64,000 nucleotides of DNA, from the NCBI GenBank assembly GCA_017960475.1, contig JAGCZH010000006.1, positions 1 to 64,000 of the forward strand, read 5' to 3'. Position 1 is the first letter of the stretch. Each line of letters starts with the position of its first letter. Shown piece by piece: positions 28,472 to 37,792 of the stretch. This DNA comes from Bacteroidales bacterium (GTDB lineage Bacteria; Bacteroidota; Bacteroidia; Bacteroidales; P3). The position numbers were made by a program, and so were the translations under genes. The notes beneath the pieces are model-generated. The model did no database searches and was not told the origin of the DNA. It worked only from the letters and a program-made list of their open reading frames with translations.

Positions 28472-31366
28472 ATGACAAAAAAGACTTTTTTCGCCATCGC
28501 ATTTGCTTTTGCTGTCATTACGGCAACTGCCCAAGACAAACTCAACGTCAAGACTTTCTATCTCAGTAACGGATTAAAAGTCATTCTTTGTGAGGAACAC
28601 TCCGAGCCTAAGATTTATGGCTCGATAGTGGTGCATGCAGGCTCTAAGAATGAGGATACCGCTGCCACAGGTGTGGCGCACTACTTTGAACATATCATGT
28701 TTAAAGGTACCGACCGTATTGGAACCACCAACTGGGAGAAGGAGAAACCATATCTTGACAGCATTAGCGACCTTTACGACATAATGCAGAAAACAAGTGA
28801 TTCTAAAAAACGCCACGATATCCAGCTGGAGATTAACCGTATGAACATCGAGGCAAGCAAATACGCCATTGCCAACGAAACCGACGCGATACTGCAGCAG
28901 ATGGGCTGCACAGGGCTTAACGCAGGTACTACCTACGACTACACCGTCTACTACAACACACTCCCCTCCAACCAATTGGAAAACTGGATGGAGGTTTATG
29001 CCGAACGTTTCCGCAATCCCGTTTACCGCCTTTTCCAAAGTGAATTGGAAGCCGTTTATGAGGAACGCAACCTTTATGCCAACCAGATGCTTTACACATT
29101 CCAGCGCAACATTGTTAAAGAAAGTTTCGGTGAGCACCCCTACAGCCGTGACATTATTGGTTGGGACCGACATCTGAAAAACCCGCAACCCTCCGCCATG
29201 AAACGTTTCTATGACAAATATTATGTTGCCTCGAATATGGCCCTTGTCCTTGTTGGTGGTTTCGACACCGACGAAGCTATGCGTCTTGCCGAGAAATATT
29301 TCAGCATTTGGCCTAAGGGTGATATTGTCAAGGAACCGAAATGGGAGTTGCCCACTTTTGACAAACAGGTCATCAAAAAAGTGAAACAGACTCCTGTAAA
29401 AGTGGGTATTATGATTTTTCCTGGAGTCAAGGGCAACGACCCTGACGAGTTGGTCCTTGACATGATGAGCAGCCTTTTAACCGGTGGTAACGGCCCTCTC
29501 GACGAATTGGTCACCAAAGGCGACCTGATGGCTGCCCAAATAATGCCCTTGACGTTGAAAGACGCCGGCAGCAACATAGTCATTTATGTCCCCAAGTTGC
29601 TGGGTCAAAAACATGAAGCCGCCGAGGAGCTCATCTGGGCCGCACTCGACAGCATCAAGCAAGGCTGTTTCAGTGACGAGTTGCTGGAAAGCATCAAGAC
29701 AAAACAGTTGGTGGAACGCAAAAAGTCGGTTGAGACCTACCGCGGAATAGCATCGCTCCTGCAATCACTCGAACTCACAGGAAGCAGCTACGAGGAATGG
29801 TTGAAGGACAACGAACGGCTAAAGAATATGAGTCGCGCTGACATTATGGCTGTCACAAAAAAATACTTTGATCGCGACCATTGCACCATAGTGCGTTCCC
29901 GTATGGGCTTCCCTAAAAAAGACGCAGCCATAAAACCTGACTGGGACCATCTTAACGCACAAAACAAAGGCGAACAGTCTCCATTCGCAAAGCACATCGC
30001 AGAGAGAACCCCATCACCGATCAACCCACAGATTGTGGACTTCAACAAAGATGTCACAATCTTGCCCGTAAGCGAACACTGCAACCTTTACGCTACCAGG
30101 AATCCTAAGAATGACCTGTTCGAGATAAACATTTATTACCATTACGGCTCCGCCGACAATCACAACATAGATGTAGCCAACAACTATTTCAGCAACCTCG
30201 GTGTGAAAGATTCCTTGAATGGACATGAATTCACACTTCAACAATTCAATATTGAGCTCGATAAACTTGGCGGCTCCTTTAGCATCAACACCGGCTACGA
30301 TTACACCTCAATTAAAATCGGTGGTCTGGAGAAAAACCGCGACGAAATACTGAATCTCGCTCTCCTTAAGCTGAGATATCCTCGTCATGACTCTCAGCAG
30401 CTTGACAACCTTATCGAAGAGCTCCAAGCCTCAAAAAAAGCAGCGAAAAATGAAGCCTCTATCTGGACCGAGGCTCTATACGATTATGTCCTTTATGGCG
30501 ACAAGTCAGAATATTTAGACCATACCACTGTCGAAGAGCTGAGAAATCTGAAAGGGAACGACCTTATCGGCATTCTAAACAATATCTTCGGACGTGATGG
30601 ATACATCACTTATGTCGGCAACTCCGACCCCGTCGAAATTGTAAACCAAATACGCGATCAGAGACTTGTGAAAGATGATGTCACCGTAATTGCCAATGAA
30701 CGCCATCGCATACCTCGCTCTATCAATAATGACGCCGTCTACTACTGCACCAACAAGAAATTCCTTAAGAGCGACATCGATTTCCGCATCACATCAACAG
30801 CTTTCGATTATGAGAAAGACCGCGCCGCATGCACAATGTTCAATGAATATATGAGTGGCAGCATGGCAGGAATCTTTTTCCAGGAAATACGTGAGTTCCG
30901 TTCGTTGGGATATAGCACCTATGGTCGTTTCAACTACAACCGACAGAACCTTTTCCCAGCACACTATTATGGTTACCTCGGCACCCAGTGCGACAAGACC
31001 AATGACGGTGTGGCCGCAGTGCGTGACATCATGCTCGTCTTTCCCGAACGCAAAGAGAAATTTGAATCGGCACGCGACTACCTTGTCGCAACCCGCAACT
31101 CCAACTACATCACTTTCCGCTCACTTCCCGCACAAGTACGCTACTGGAAGGAAGTCGTCAATATTGACCACGACCCACGCCATGAAATCACCGAGGAGAT
31201 ACTTGGTTTGAACTTTGAGGATTTGCGCGCCTTCCATAAGAAATACGTCGAAGGGCGTCCTATGGCCATCTTTATCACCGGCAACGCCAAGAAAATCGAC
31301 ATGAAGGATTTATCTAAATACGGAGAGATTAAGGAGGTGAAATTCAACGATATGATAAAATTCTAA
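28472..31366 (+). CDS. M16-family zinc protease, two-repeat form, secreted
   Basis: A signal peptide (residues 1-20) leads a 964-residue pitrilysin-type enzyme made of two homologous halves. The inverted zinc site is HYFEH (His70, Glu73, His74), and the third ligand is expected in SELEAVYEERN about 120 residues later. The second half (from about residue 520) lacks the zinc site, as is normal. M16 enzymes degrade peptides in a closed chamber, and this one should act in the periplasm. A strong intrinsic terminator follows at 31462. It is monocistronic by position. Confidence 0.94.
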   Translation: MTKKTFFAIAFAFAVITATAQDKLNVKTFYLSNGLKVILCEEHSEPKIYGSIVVHAGSKNEDTAATGVAHYFEHIMFKGTDRIGTTNWEKEKPYLDSISDLYDIMQKTSDSKKRHDIQLEINRMNIEASKYAIANETDAILQQMGCTGLNAGTTYDYTVYYNTLPSNQLENWMEVYAERFRNPVYRLFQSELEAVYEERNLYANQMLYTFQRNIVKESFGEHPYSRDIIGWDRHLKNPQPSAMKRFYDKYYVASNMALVLVGGFDTDEAMRLAEKYFSIWPKGDIVKEPKWELPTFDKQVIKKVKQTPVKVGIMIFPGVKGNDPDELVLDMMSSLLTGGNGPLDELVTKGDLMAAQIMPLTLKDAGSNIVIYVPKLLGQKHEAAEELIWAALDSIKQGCFSDELLESIKTKQLVERKKSVETYRGIASLLQSLELTGSSYEEWLKDNERLKNMSRADIMAVTKKYFDRDHCTIVRSRMGFPKKDAAIKPDWDHLNAQNKGEQSPFAKHIAERTPSPINPQIVDFNKDVTILPVSEHCNLYATRNPKNDLFEINIYYHYGSADNHNIDVANNYFSNLGVKDSLNGHEFTLQQFNIELDKLGGSFSINTGYDYTSIKIGGLEKNRDEILNLALLKLRYPRHDSQQLDNLIEELQASKKAAKNEASIWTEALYDYVLYGDKSEYLDHTTVEELRNLKGNDLIGILNNIFGRDGYITYVGNSDPVEIVNQIRDQRLVKDDVTVIANERHRIPRSINNDAVYYCTNKKFLKSDIDFRITSTAFDYEKDRAACTMFNEYMSGSMAGIFFQEIREFRSLGYSTYGRFNYNRQNLFPAHYYGYLGTQCDKTNDGVAAVRDIMLVFPERKEKFESARDYLVATRNSNYITFRSLPAQVRYWKEVVNIDHDPRHEITEEILGLNFEDLRAFHKKYVEGRPMAIFITGNAKKIDMKDLSKYGEIKEVKFNDMIKF

Positions 31367-31461
31367 AAGTGTATGTTTGGGGTAATTTTAAATCCGAGTC
31401 ACAAATTGGAATAAAAAACTGTTGAGTAAGCTTCCACGACTTTAATAATACAAAAAAGATC

Positions 31462-31493
31462 AGGAGAGAAACCACATGGTTTCCCTCCTTTTT
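31462..31493 (+). terminator. Intrinsic terminator of the M16 protease gene
   Basis: AGGAGAGAAACC (31462-31473) pairs with GGTTTCCCTCCT (31478-31489) with one A-C mismatch and a four-base loop, followed by five T. It is a standard Rho-independent shape. Confidence 0.85.
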
Positions 31494-31674
31494 GTTTCAA
31501 AATACTATTGGTTTACACTGCCACCCTGCATTACAATATTAAACGATGTGAATCAAACTTTTACCAGACTACAAAATTAGTAATAGCGAGCAATAATAAT
31601 ATTGCAATATTGGGAGTCTGGCTTTTTTGTAAATATTTTTAATATATATATACGTCTGAGCCAAGGAAATTATG

Positions 31675-31682
31675 TAAATTTG
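31675..31682 (+). promoter_or_regulatory. -7 promoter element for the leucyl aminopeptidase gene
   Basis: TAAATTTG followed by C, about 100 bp upstream of the start codon. The context GTAAATTTGCA is the same as at 28394 and 49508. Confidence 0.5.
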
Positions 31683-31782
31683 CAAAATCGTTTTTCATCG
31701 TCACTGATACCACAACCATTCGATAACCAAAACAATAACGAAAACCAAAACAATATCCGCAAATAAAATAAAAACACGAGAT

Positions 31783-33240
31783 ATGAATATTACACTTGAG
31801 AAAATAAAATACAGCGAACTGAACAACTCGCTTGTTTTCTTGTATGGCAACGATGTCGCCTCACGTTCTTTGCCTTTCAAAAAAGACGAATTGGCCTATG
31901 TGGAGGCGAAAAGGAAAGAGGATCCCAATGCCCTCGTTGTTCTCAATCGATTGCCTCACAAAATATATGTTCAGAATTTCGACAGCGAGATGCCCAATGT
32001 CGAGGCTCTGGAAAAGCTGCGCAAAGCGGCGGCGCATATACAACAGCTTCTGAGCGAGGAGAAAACAAGCCGCATATACTTCACTGGTGAAGGTATCATC
32101 CCTGAAGAGGCCGTGGCTTTTCTTGAAGGTCTCCACATGGCCAACTATCGCTTCGACAAATACAAAAAGAAAAAAGAGCAACTCATTGAGGCTGTTGTCG
32201 TAGAGCAGCATATTCTGGAGCCCGCAGCTGTTGAGGAAAACCTGAGATTGTGGCGTCGTATTGACATTTGCCGCAATTGGGTCAACGAGCCTGTCATTTA
32301 CCTCAACGCGCCGAAATTCGCCGACATCCTTGCCGCCGAAGCAAAGCGTATAGGCAATGTGAAATGCACTGTCTTGGGTCAGAAGAAAATAGAGTCGCTA
32401 GGTATGGGAGGTCTGCTTGCCGTCAACCGCGGCAGTGACGACGAGGCTCGTTTCGTCGTTCTGGAATACAAGCCCGAGAACCATATCAACATTCACCCCG
32501 TAGCCCTTGTAGGCAAAGGCATCATGTATGACACCGGTGGCTTGAACATAAAGCCTGACGACCACATGGTGGAGATGAAATCAGACATGGCCGGTGCCGC
32601 CACCATGGCGTCGACACTTTTTGCCGCTGCCGAGAACCACCTCCCTGTCCACATCATGGCTTTCCTGCCTTTGACAGACAACCGTCCTGGCCGCAACGCC
32701 TATGCGGCCGATGACATTCTTCGCATGTATGATGGCACCACCGTGGAAATCACCAACACCGATGCGGAAGGCCGTCTTATACTCGCCGACGCCATAGCCT
32801 ACGCCGACCAGCAGAAACCCGAGCTTATCATCGATGCCGCCACACTGACAGGAGCCGCTGTACGCGCTCTTGGCACTCATGTCATCGCCGCCATGCAGCA
32901 AGATGCCGAAAAACCTTTCAGCCTTATGGGTATTGTTGGCGAACAGGTATGTGAACGTCTTGCCCCATTGCCTTTCTGGAAAGAATACGACGAATTGCTC
33001 AAAAGCGATGTCGCCGACATGATAAACTGCAACCTGCATGCCAACGCCGGCACCATCACCGCAGGTAGATTCCTGGCACATTTCGCCCACCATCCTTACA
33101 TCCACCTCGATATCGCCGGTGTGGCATACTATGGCAAACGCGAGCACCACTATGGTGTTGGCGCCTCAGGTTTCGGCGTTCGTTTGCTCTATGCCTTCTT
33201 CCAAACTTACGAGGCATGCCTTCAGGCGAAAAACCAATAA
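31783..33240 (+). CDS. pepA: Leucyl aminopeptidase, M17 family
   Basis: It removes N-terminal residues from peptides using two metal ions, in the cytoplasm. The C-terminal catalytic domain shows GKGIMYDTGGLNIKP (metal lysine and aspartate), the MKSDMAGAATM motif, and the family signature NTDAEGRLILADA. The 485-residue length is standard. The N-terminal domain (about residues 1-160) is more variable, as usual. It is followed by pdxA after 43 bp. No signal peptide. Confidence 0.95.
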   Translation: MNITLEKIKYSELNNSLVFLYGNDVASRSLPFKKDELAYVEAKRKEDPNALVVLNRLPHKIYVQNFDSEMPNVEALEKLRKAAAHIQQLLSEEKTSRIYFTGEGIIPEEAVAFLEGLHMANYRFDKYKKKKEQLIEAVVVEQHILEPAAVEENLRLWRRIDICRNWVNEPVIYLNAPKFADILAAEAKRIGNVKCTVLGQKKIESLGMGGLLAVNRGSDDEARFVVLEYKPENHINIHPVALVGKGIMYDTGGLNIKPDDHMVEMKSDMAGAATMASTLFAAAENHLPVHIMAFLPLTDNRPGRNAYAADDILRMYDGTTVEITNTDAEGRLILADAIAYADQQKPELIIDAATLTGAAVRALGTHVIAAMQQDAEKPFSLMGIVGEQVCERLAPLPFWKEYDELLKSDVADMINCNLHANAGTITAGRFLAHFAHHPYIHLDIAGVAYYGKREHHYGVGASGFGVRLLYAFFQTYEACLQAKNQ

Positions 33241-33283
33241 AGGTATATTTCTAGAACTATAACAATTTCAACATAAAACAACA

Positions 33284-34327
33284 ATGTCAAAAACAGAATC
33301 TCACAAAATAAAAGTCGCCATAACTCACGGCGACATCAACGGCATAGGATACGAGGTCATTCTCAAAACCTTCTCGGACAGCCGCATGTTTGAACATTGC
33401 ACCCCAATTCTTTATGGTTCAACAAAAGTGGCTTCCTACCACAAGAAGCTCCTTTCACCCCAGAACCAGGAACTTAATTTCTCGGCACTTCAAAACGCAT
33501 CACAAGCACAAGAGAAGAAATTCAATGTTGTCAACCTTGTGCCCGACGAGATCAAGATTGAGCTCGGCAAGTCGACCGAGACAGCGGGTGCATTAAGTCG
33601 AATGGCTCTCGACAGAGCTTGCGCCGACCTCAAAGCGGGCACTGTCGACGTGCTAGTCACCGCCCCAATCAACAAGAAGAATATTCAGTCGCCAGATTTC
33701 GATTTTCCTGGCCACACTGAATATCTTTCCAATTTTTTCAATGGCGATTCCCTGATGATGATGGTTTGCGACCGCATACGCATAGGCATCGTCACCAACC
33801 ACCTCGCTCTCAAGGATGTCCCCAACGCCATAACCAAAGAGCTGTTGGTAAAGAAAATCCAGATAATGCACGACTCACTGAAACGTGATTTTGGCATTCC
33901 CATGCCAAAAATCGCAGTCCTTGCACTCGACCCACATGCCGGCGACAACGGTGTGATTGGTGACCAAGACGCAGTGGTCGTCAAACCCGCCATTGACGAA
34001 TCATACGACAAAGGCATACTTGTATATGGCCCTTATCCTTCCGACGGCTTCTTCGGAAGCAGCGACTTCAACAACTTCGACGGTGTTTTGGCTCTTTACC
34101 ATGACCAGGGTCTAATACCCTTCAAACTGATGTCATTCACCGAAGGTGTCAACTACACCGCGGGACTGGAAATCATCCGCACCTCTCCGGCACACGGCAC
34201 CGCATACGATATTGCCGGCAAAAACAAAGCCAGCGAACAGTCTTTCCGCCATGCCGTGAATCTGGCATGCGATATTCTACGCCATCGTCATGAATACGAC
34301 GAATTAACCGCCAACCCTCTCAACTAG
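33284..34327 (+). CDS. pdxA: 4-hydroxythreonine-4-phosphate dehydrogenase
   Basis: It oxidises 4-phosphohydroxy-L-threonine in the DXP-dependent pathway to pyridoxal phosphate. Motifs are THGDINGIGYEVILK at the start, the metal histidines in GHTEYLSNFF, LDPHAGDNG, and ALYHDQGLIPFK, and the end AHGTAYDIAGKNKA. The 347-residue length is normal. polA starts 1 bp after its stop, so translation of the two is probably coupled. Confidence 0.96.
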   Translation: MSKTESHKIKVAITHGDINGIGYEVILKTFSDSRMFEHCTPILYGSTKVASYHKKLLSPQNQELNFSALQNASQAQEKKFNVVNLVPDEIKIELGKSTETAGALSRMALDRACADLKAGTVDVLVTAPINKKNIQSPDFDFPGHTEYLSNFFNGDSLMMMVCDRIRIGIVTNHLALKDVPNAITKELLVKKIQIMHDSLKRDFGIPMPKIAVLALDPHAGDNGVIGDQDAVVVKPAIDESYDKGILVYGPYPSDGFFGSSDFNNFDGVLALYHDQGLIPFKLMSFTEGVNYTAGLEIIRTSPAHGTAYDIAGKNKASEQSFRHAVNLACDILRHRHEYDELTANPLN

Positions 34328-34328
34328 G

Positions 34329-37094
34329 ATGAAAAAACTAATGCTGCTCGATGGCATGGCTATGGTGTATCGCGCCTACTATGCCCTTAACCACAACCCT
34401 CGCATGAACAGTAGAGGCATGAACACCTCTGCGGTTCTGGGCTTCACCATGACTCTCTATGACTTGCTGAAGCAACAGCAGCCTTCGCATTGCGCTGTCG
34501 CTTTCGACCTTTCAGAGCCCACTTTCCGACATGAACGATATGAGCTTTATAAGGCCAACCGTGACAAAATGCCAGAGGATATCAGCACCGCGCTGCCATA
34601 TATCCACCGAGTCATCGAGGGCTTCAATATTCCCGTGGTCACCAAGGCAGGATACGAGGCCGACGATATCATAGGTACTCTTGCGGCGCGTGCCGAAGAG
34701 GCGGCATTTGACGAGGTGCTGATGGTTACACCCGACAAGGATTTCGCTCAGCTTGTAACCCCATGTATACACCTGTATAGATTTGGCCGTATGGGCCGTC
34801 CTGACAGCATATACAGTGTCAAAGAGGTATGCGACGCCTTCAATGTTGAGCGTCCCGAGCAGGTGGCCGATATTCTGGGTCTTTGGGGCGACTCCATCGA
34901 CAACATCCCCGGCATTCCTGGTATAGGCGAAAAGAAGGCCAAACAACTGGTGGCTCAATTCGGAAGCGTGGAAAACATGTTGGAGCACAGCGAGGAGATA
35001 CGCAATGACAAACTGCGCAATCTGGTGGTGGAATACAAAGAACAGGCTCTTCTATCCAAAGAGCTTGCAACCATTTGCCGCTCTGTTCCCGTACCTTTCG
35101 ATGAAGAGGCCTTAACCTATAACAAACCTGACTACGAAAAGCTGGCGGATCTTTTCGCTGAACTGGAGTTCAAGGCTTTTGCAAAAAAAATATATACCGA
35201 CCTCACTGTCACCGATCCCGAGCTGGCGTTGAAAATCAACCTAAGGGTGAAAACCTCCAAAGGCAATCTGTCACCCGAGACAGTAATAGCCGCCAACAAA
35301 AACAAACCACGTTCAAAGTCAGCTGCGCAACCCGACCCTTTGCAAGCCTCTCTCTTCGACCAACCTGCCGTCAACGACTCAAATATACAACAAGCACCAG
35401 CCTCGAAAGCCACCCACCAAGCGCTGACAGTGGAGATTCTTGCTGATCTGCAAGATAAAGACTTTGCCATCTTTATCGACCAAGACTCTAAAAGCCATCA
35501 GGTAAAAGGTCTGGCTTTTGCCACAAGCCCGGAAAAAGTCACTTATCTGCCTTTCGACGAAAACGAATATTTCTCGTTTGTCCAGGCTGCTATGGAGAAC
35601 AGCTCGACAAAGAAAATCTGCTATGATCTAAAGCAATTGAAACACATTTTCTCACGCAATGACATAGCTGTTCGCGGAGATGTATTCGACGTTCAATTGG
35701 CTCACTATCTCATCAATTCCGAAGCACGTCATTATCTTGATTTCATCGCTTCAAGCGTTCTTGGCGAACAATTAGATGAAACCGACGACGACTATCCTTG
35801 TCAGGCCGCCTCCATACTGTTCCGACTATACGAGCCTATGTACAAGTCTCTGCTCGACAACGACATGCTGGCACTATACAGAGACGTGGAGATTCCCTTG
35901 GTCGATGTGCTTGTCGACATGGAACGAGAAGGTGTTCGAATCGATGTCGACGTTTTGACCAAATACTCTGCCAATCTCGCCATAGAACGCGACGGAATAG
36001 AGAAAGAGATATATAAACTCGCCGGGACCACATTCAACATCAGTTCTCCAAAGCAACTGGGAGAGATTCTCTACGACAAGATGAAAGTCACCGACAAGCC
36101 TCCTCTCACCGCCACAAAGCAATATAGCACCGCCGAGGACGTTCTACAGAAACTTGCCGACCGTCACCCTATCATCCCTCTAATACTGGAGTTCCGCTCT
36201 TTAAACAAACTGATCTCGACCTATCTCGAATCCTTCCCAAAACTAATCGACAGTCAGTCTGGACGACTGCACACCATCTACAATCAGACCGTCACAGCGA
36301 CAGGACGTCTAAGCTCCTCAAACCCAAACCTGCAGAATATCCCCATACGCACTGAGAGAGGGCGTGAGATTAGACGGGCTTTCGTGCCTCGCGACAGCGA
36401 ACATAGCATCCTTGCAGCCGACTATTCTCAGATTGAGTTGAGAATAATCGCCTCTCTTTCTGGCGACGAGCACATGATCGCCGCTTTTGCCAACCACTAT
36501 GATATCCATGCCGCCACAGCCGCCAAGATATATCATATCAACATTGACGAAGTGAGCAAAGAGCAACGCCGAAACGCCAAATCGGTCAATTTCGGCATTA
36601 TCTATGGAATAAGCGCTTTCGGCCTCTCCGAACAGCTCAATATACCACGCAAAGAGGCTGCAGCACTCATCGAAGAGTATTTCCAGCAATATCCTGCGAT
36701 AAAACAATACATCGACAACAATGTCGCTTTTGCGAGAGAGCATGGCTACGCTCAGACACTCTTGGGTCGACGTCGATACCTGTACGACATCAATAGCCGC
36801 AATGCGGCACAACGTCAATTCGCCGAACGCAATGCCGTCAATATGCCGGTCCAGGGCATTTCCGCCGACATGATAAAGATTGCCATGATTCGTATTTGGG
36901 AAAAATTCAGAGATTATAATCTGCAATCAAAAATGATTCTTCAGGTTCACGACGAACTTGTCTTTGATGTTTTAAACACTGAGATAGACGCTGTAAAAGA
37001 AATTGTGGAACATGAAATGATTAATGCGCTGCCTCTCTCAATTCCTGTCGAGGTTGGCATTGATGTCGGGCAAAACTGGCTTGAGGCGCACTAA
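34329..37094 (+). CDS. polA: DNA polymerase I, with 3'-5' exonuclease domain that looks inactive
   Basis: PolA fills gaps and removes RNA primers. The 5'-3' nuclease (about residues 1-290) keeps VTPDKDFAQL and DNIPGIPGIGEKKA. The polymerase domain (about 520-921) keeps ADYSQIELRI, the RRNAKSVNFGIIYG O-helix and QVHDELVFD. The middle domain still has the exonuclease fold, but its four metal residues are changed. Residue 384-386 reads DQD where DTE is expected. The second motif reads DLKQL (433-437) where NLKYD is expected. The third motif lacks its Tyr and Asp (489-497, YPCQAASIL). Proofreading is therefore probably lost. A proline-, serine- and alanine-rich linker lies at about 315-375. Confidence 0.95.
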   Translation: MKKLMLLDGMAMVYRAYYALNHNPRMNSRGMNTSAVLGFTMTLYDLLKQQQPSHCAVAFDLSEPTFRHERYELYKANRDKMPEDISTALPYIHRVIEGFNIPVVTKAGYEADDIIGTLAARAEEAAFDEVLMVTPDKDFAQLVTPCIHLYRFGRMGRPDSIYSVKEVCDAFNVERPEQVADILGLWGDSIDNIPGIPGIGEKKAKQLVAQFGSVENMLEHSEEIRNDKLRNLVVEYKEQALLSKELATICRSVPVPFDEEALTYNKPDYEKLADLFAELEFKAFAKKIYTDLTVTDPELALKINLRVKTSKGNLSPETVIAANKNKPRSKSAAQPDPLQASLFDQPAVNDSNIQQAPASKATHQALTVEILADLQDKDFAIFIDQDSKSHQVKGLAFATSPEKVTYLPFDENEYFSFVQAAMENSSTKKICYDLKQLKHIFSRNDIAVRGDVFDVQLAHYLINSEARHYLDFIASSVLGEQLDETDDDYPCQAASILFRLYEPMYKSLLDNDMLALYRDVEIPLVDVLVDMEREGVRIDVDVLTKYSANLAIERDGIEKEIYKLAGTTFNISSPKQLGEILYDKMKVTDKPPLTATKQYSTAEDVLQKLADRHPIIPLILEFRSLNKLISTYLESFPKLIDSQSGRLHTIYNQTVTATGRLSSSNPNLQNIPIRTERGREIRRAFVPRDSEHSILAADYSQIELRIIASLSGDEHMIAAFANHYDIHAATAAKIYHINIDEVSKEQRRNAKSVNFGIIYGISAFGLSEQLNIPRKEAAALIEEYFQQYPAIKQYIDNNVAFAREHGYAQTLLGRRRYLYDINSRNAAQRQFAERNAVNMPVQGISADMIKIAMIRIWEKFRDYNLQSKMILQVHDELVFDVLNTEIDAVKEIVEHEMINALPLSIPVEVGIDVGQNWLEAH

Positions 37095-37118
37095 TTTACA
37101 AAAAGACAGAATACATAA

Positions 37119-37724
37119 ATGCAGAACAACGAAGTCGAAAAAATAATTCTAGGCATAGACCCTGGCACCCAAATACTAGGTTATAGCGTACTGGAGATAG
37201 TCGCCAACCAACCTCGTGTCCTGGTGCTTGATGTGTTATACCTGAAAAAAATCAACGACTTCAATCTGCGTATACGCAAAATATTCGACTCCACACTACG
37301 CATTATCGACACTTTCCATCCTGACCATCTGGCCATTGAGGCTCCTTTCTTCGGCAAAAATGTGCAATCCATGCTTAAACTGGGTCGCGCCCAAGGTGTG
37401 GCGATAGCGGCGGCGATGAGTCGTGACCTCTCGTTCTCGGAATATGAGCCTGCGACAATCAAACAGACCGTCACTGGCAACGGCACGGCATCAAAAGAGC
37501 AGGTGGCAATGATGCTGCGTTCTCTTTTGAACTTCCCCGACGAGCCTCACTATTATGACGCTACCGACGCTCTGGCAGTGGCATACACATGCTTCATGGA
37601 GAGGTCCCATCCTCTCGCCGATGTCAGAATGCAATTGAAATCGACAAAGAAAAGACGCTCAAAATCCTCTCGACAATCATGGGCTGATTTTGTCTCCACC
37701 AACCCTGACAGAATAGATAAATAG
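37119..37724 (+). CDS. ruvC: Crossover junction endodeoxyribonuclease RuvC
   Basis: RuvC cuts Holliday junctions after branch migration by RuvAB. The four acidic residues are visible: Asp14 in LGIDPGTQILGY, Glu in LAIEAPFFGKNVQSM, and the pair in YYDATDALAVAY. The 201-residue length includes a basic C-terminal tail (KSTKKRRSKSS) typical of Bacteroidetes members. It lies 24 bp after polA and so belongs to a small DNA-repair group. ruvA and ruvB are not in the window. Confidence 0.95.
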   Translation: MQNNEVEKIILGIDPGTQILGYSVLEIVANQPRVLVLDVLYLKKINDFNLRIRKIFDSTLRIIDTFHPDHLAIEAPFFGKNVQSMLKLGRAQGVAIAAAMSRDLSFSEYEPATIKQTVTGNGTASKEQVAMMLRSLLNFPDEPHYYDATDALAVAYTCFMERSHPLADVRMQLKSTKKRRSKSSRQSWADFVSTNPDRIDK

Positions 37725-37792
37725 TGATAAGAGAGGTATATTATTCCCCTAAAAACGTAAAACAATCAGAAAAAAAATAAAAAAACACTCTC

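Larger units (their letters stand above)
31367..31782. other. Intergenic region with terminator and promoter
   Basis: No gene is seen in 416 bp. It holds the terminator at 31462-31493 and a -7 element at 31675-31682. The remainder is AT-rich without recognisable structure. Confidence 0.5.
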
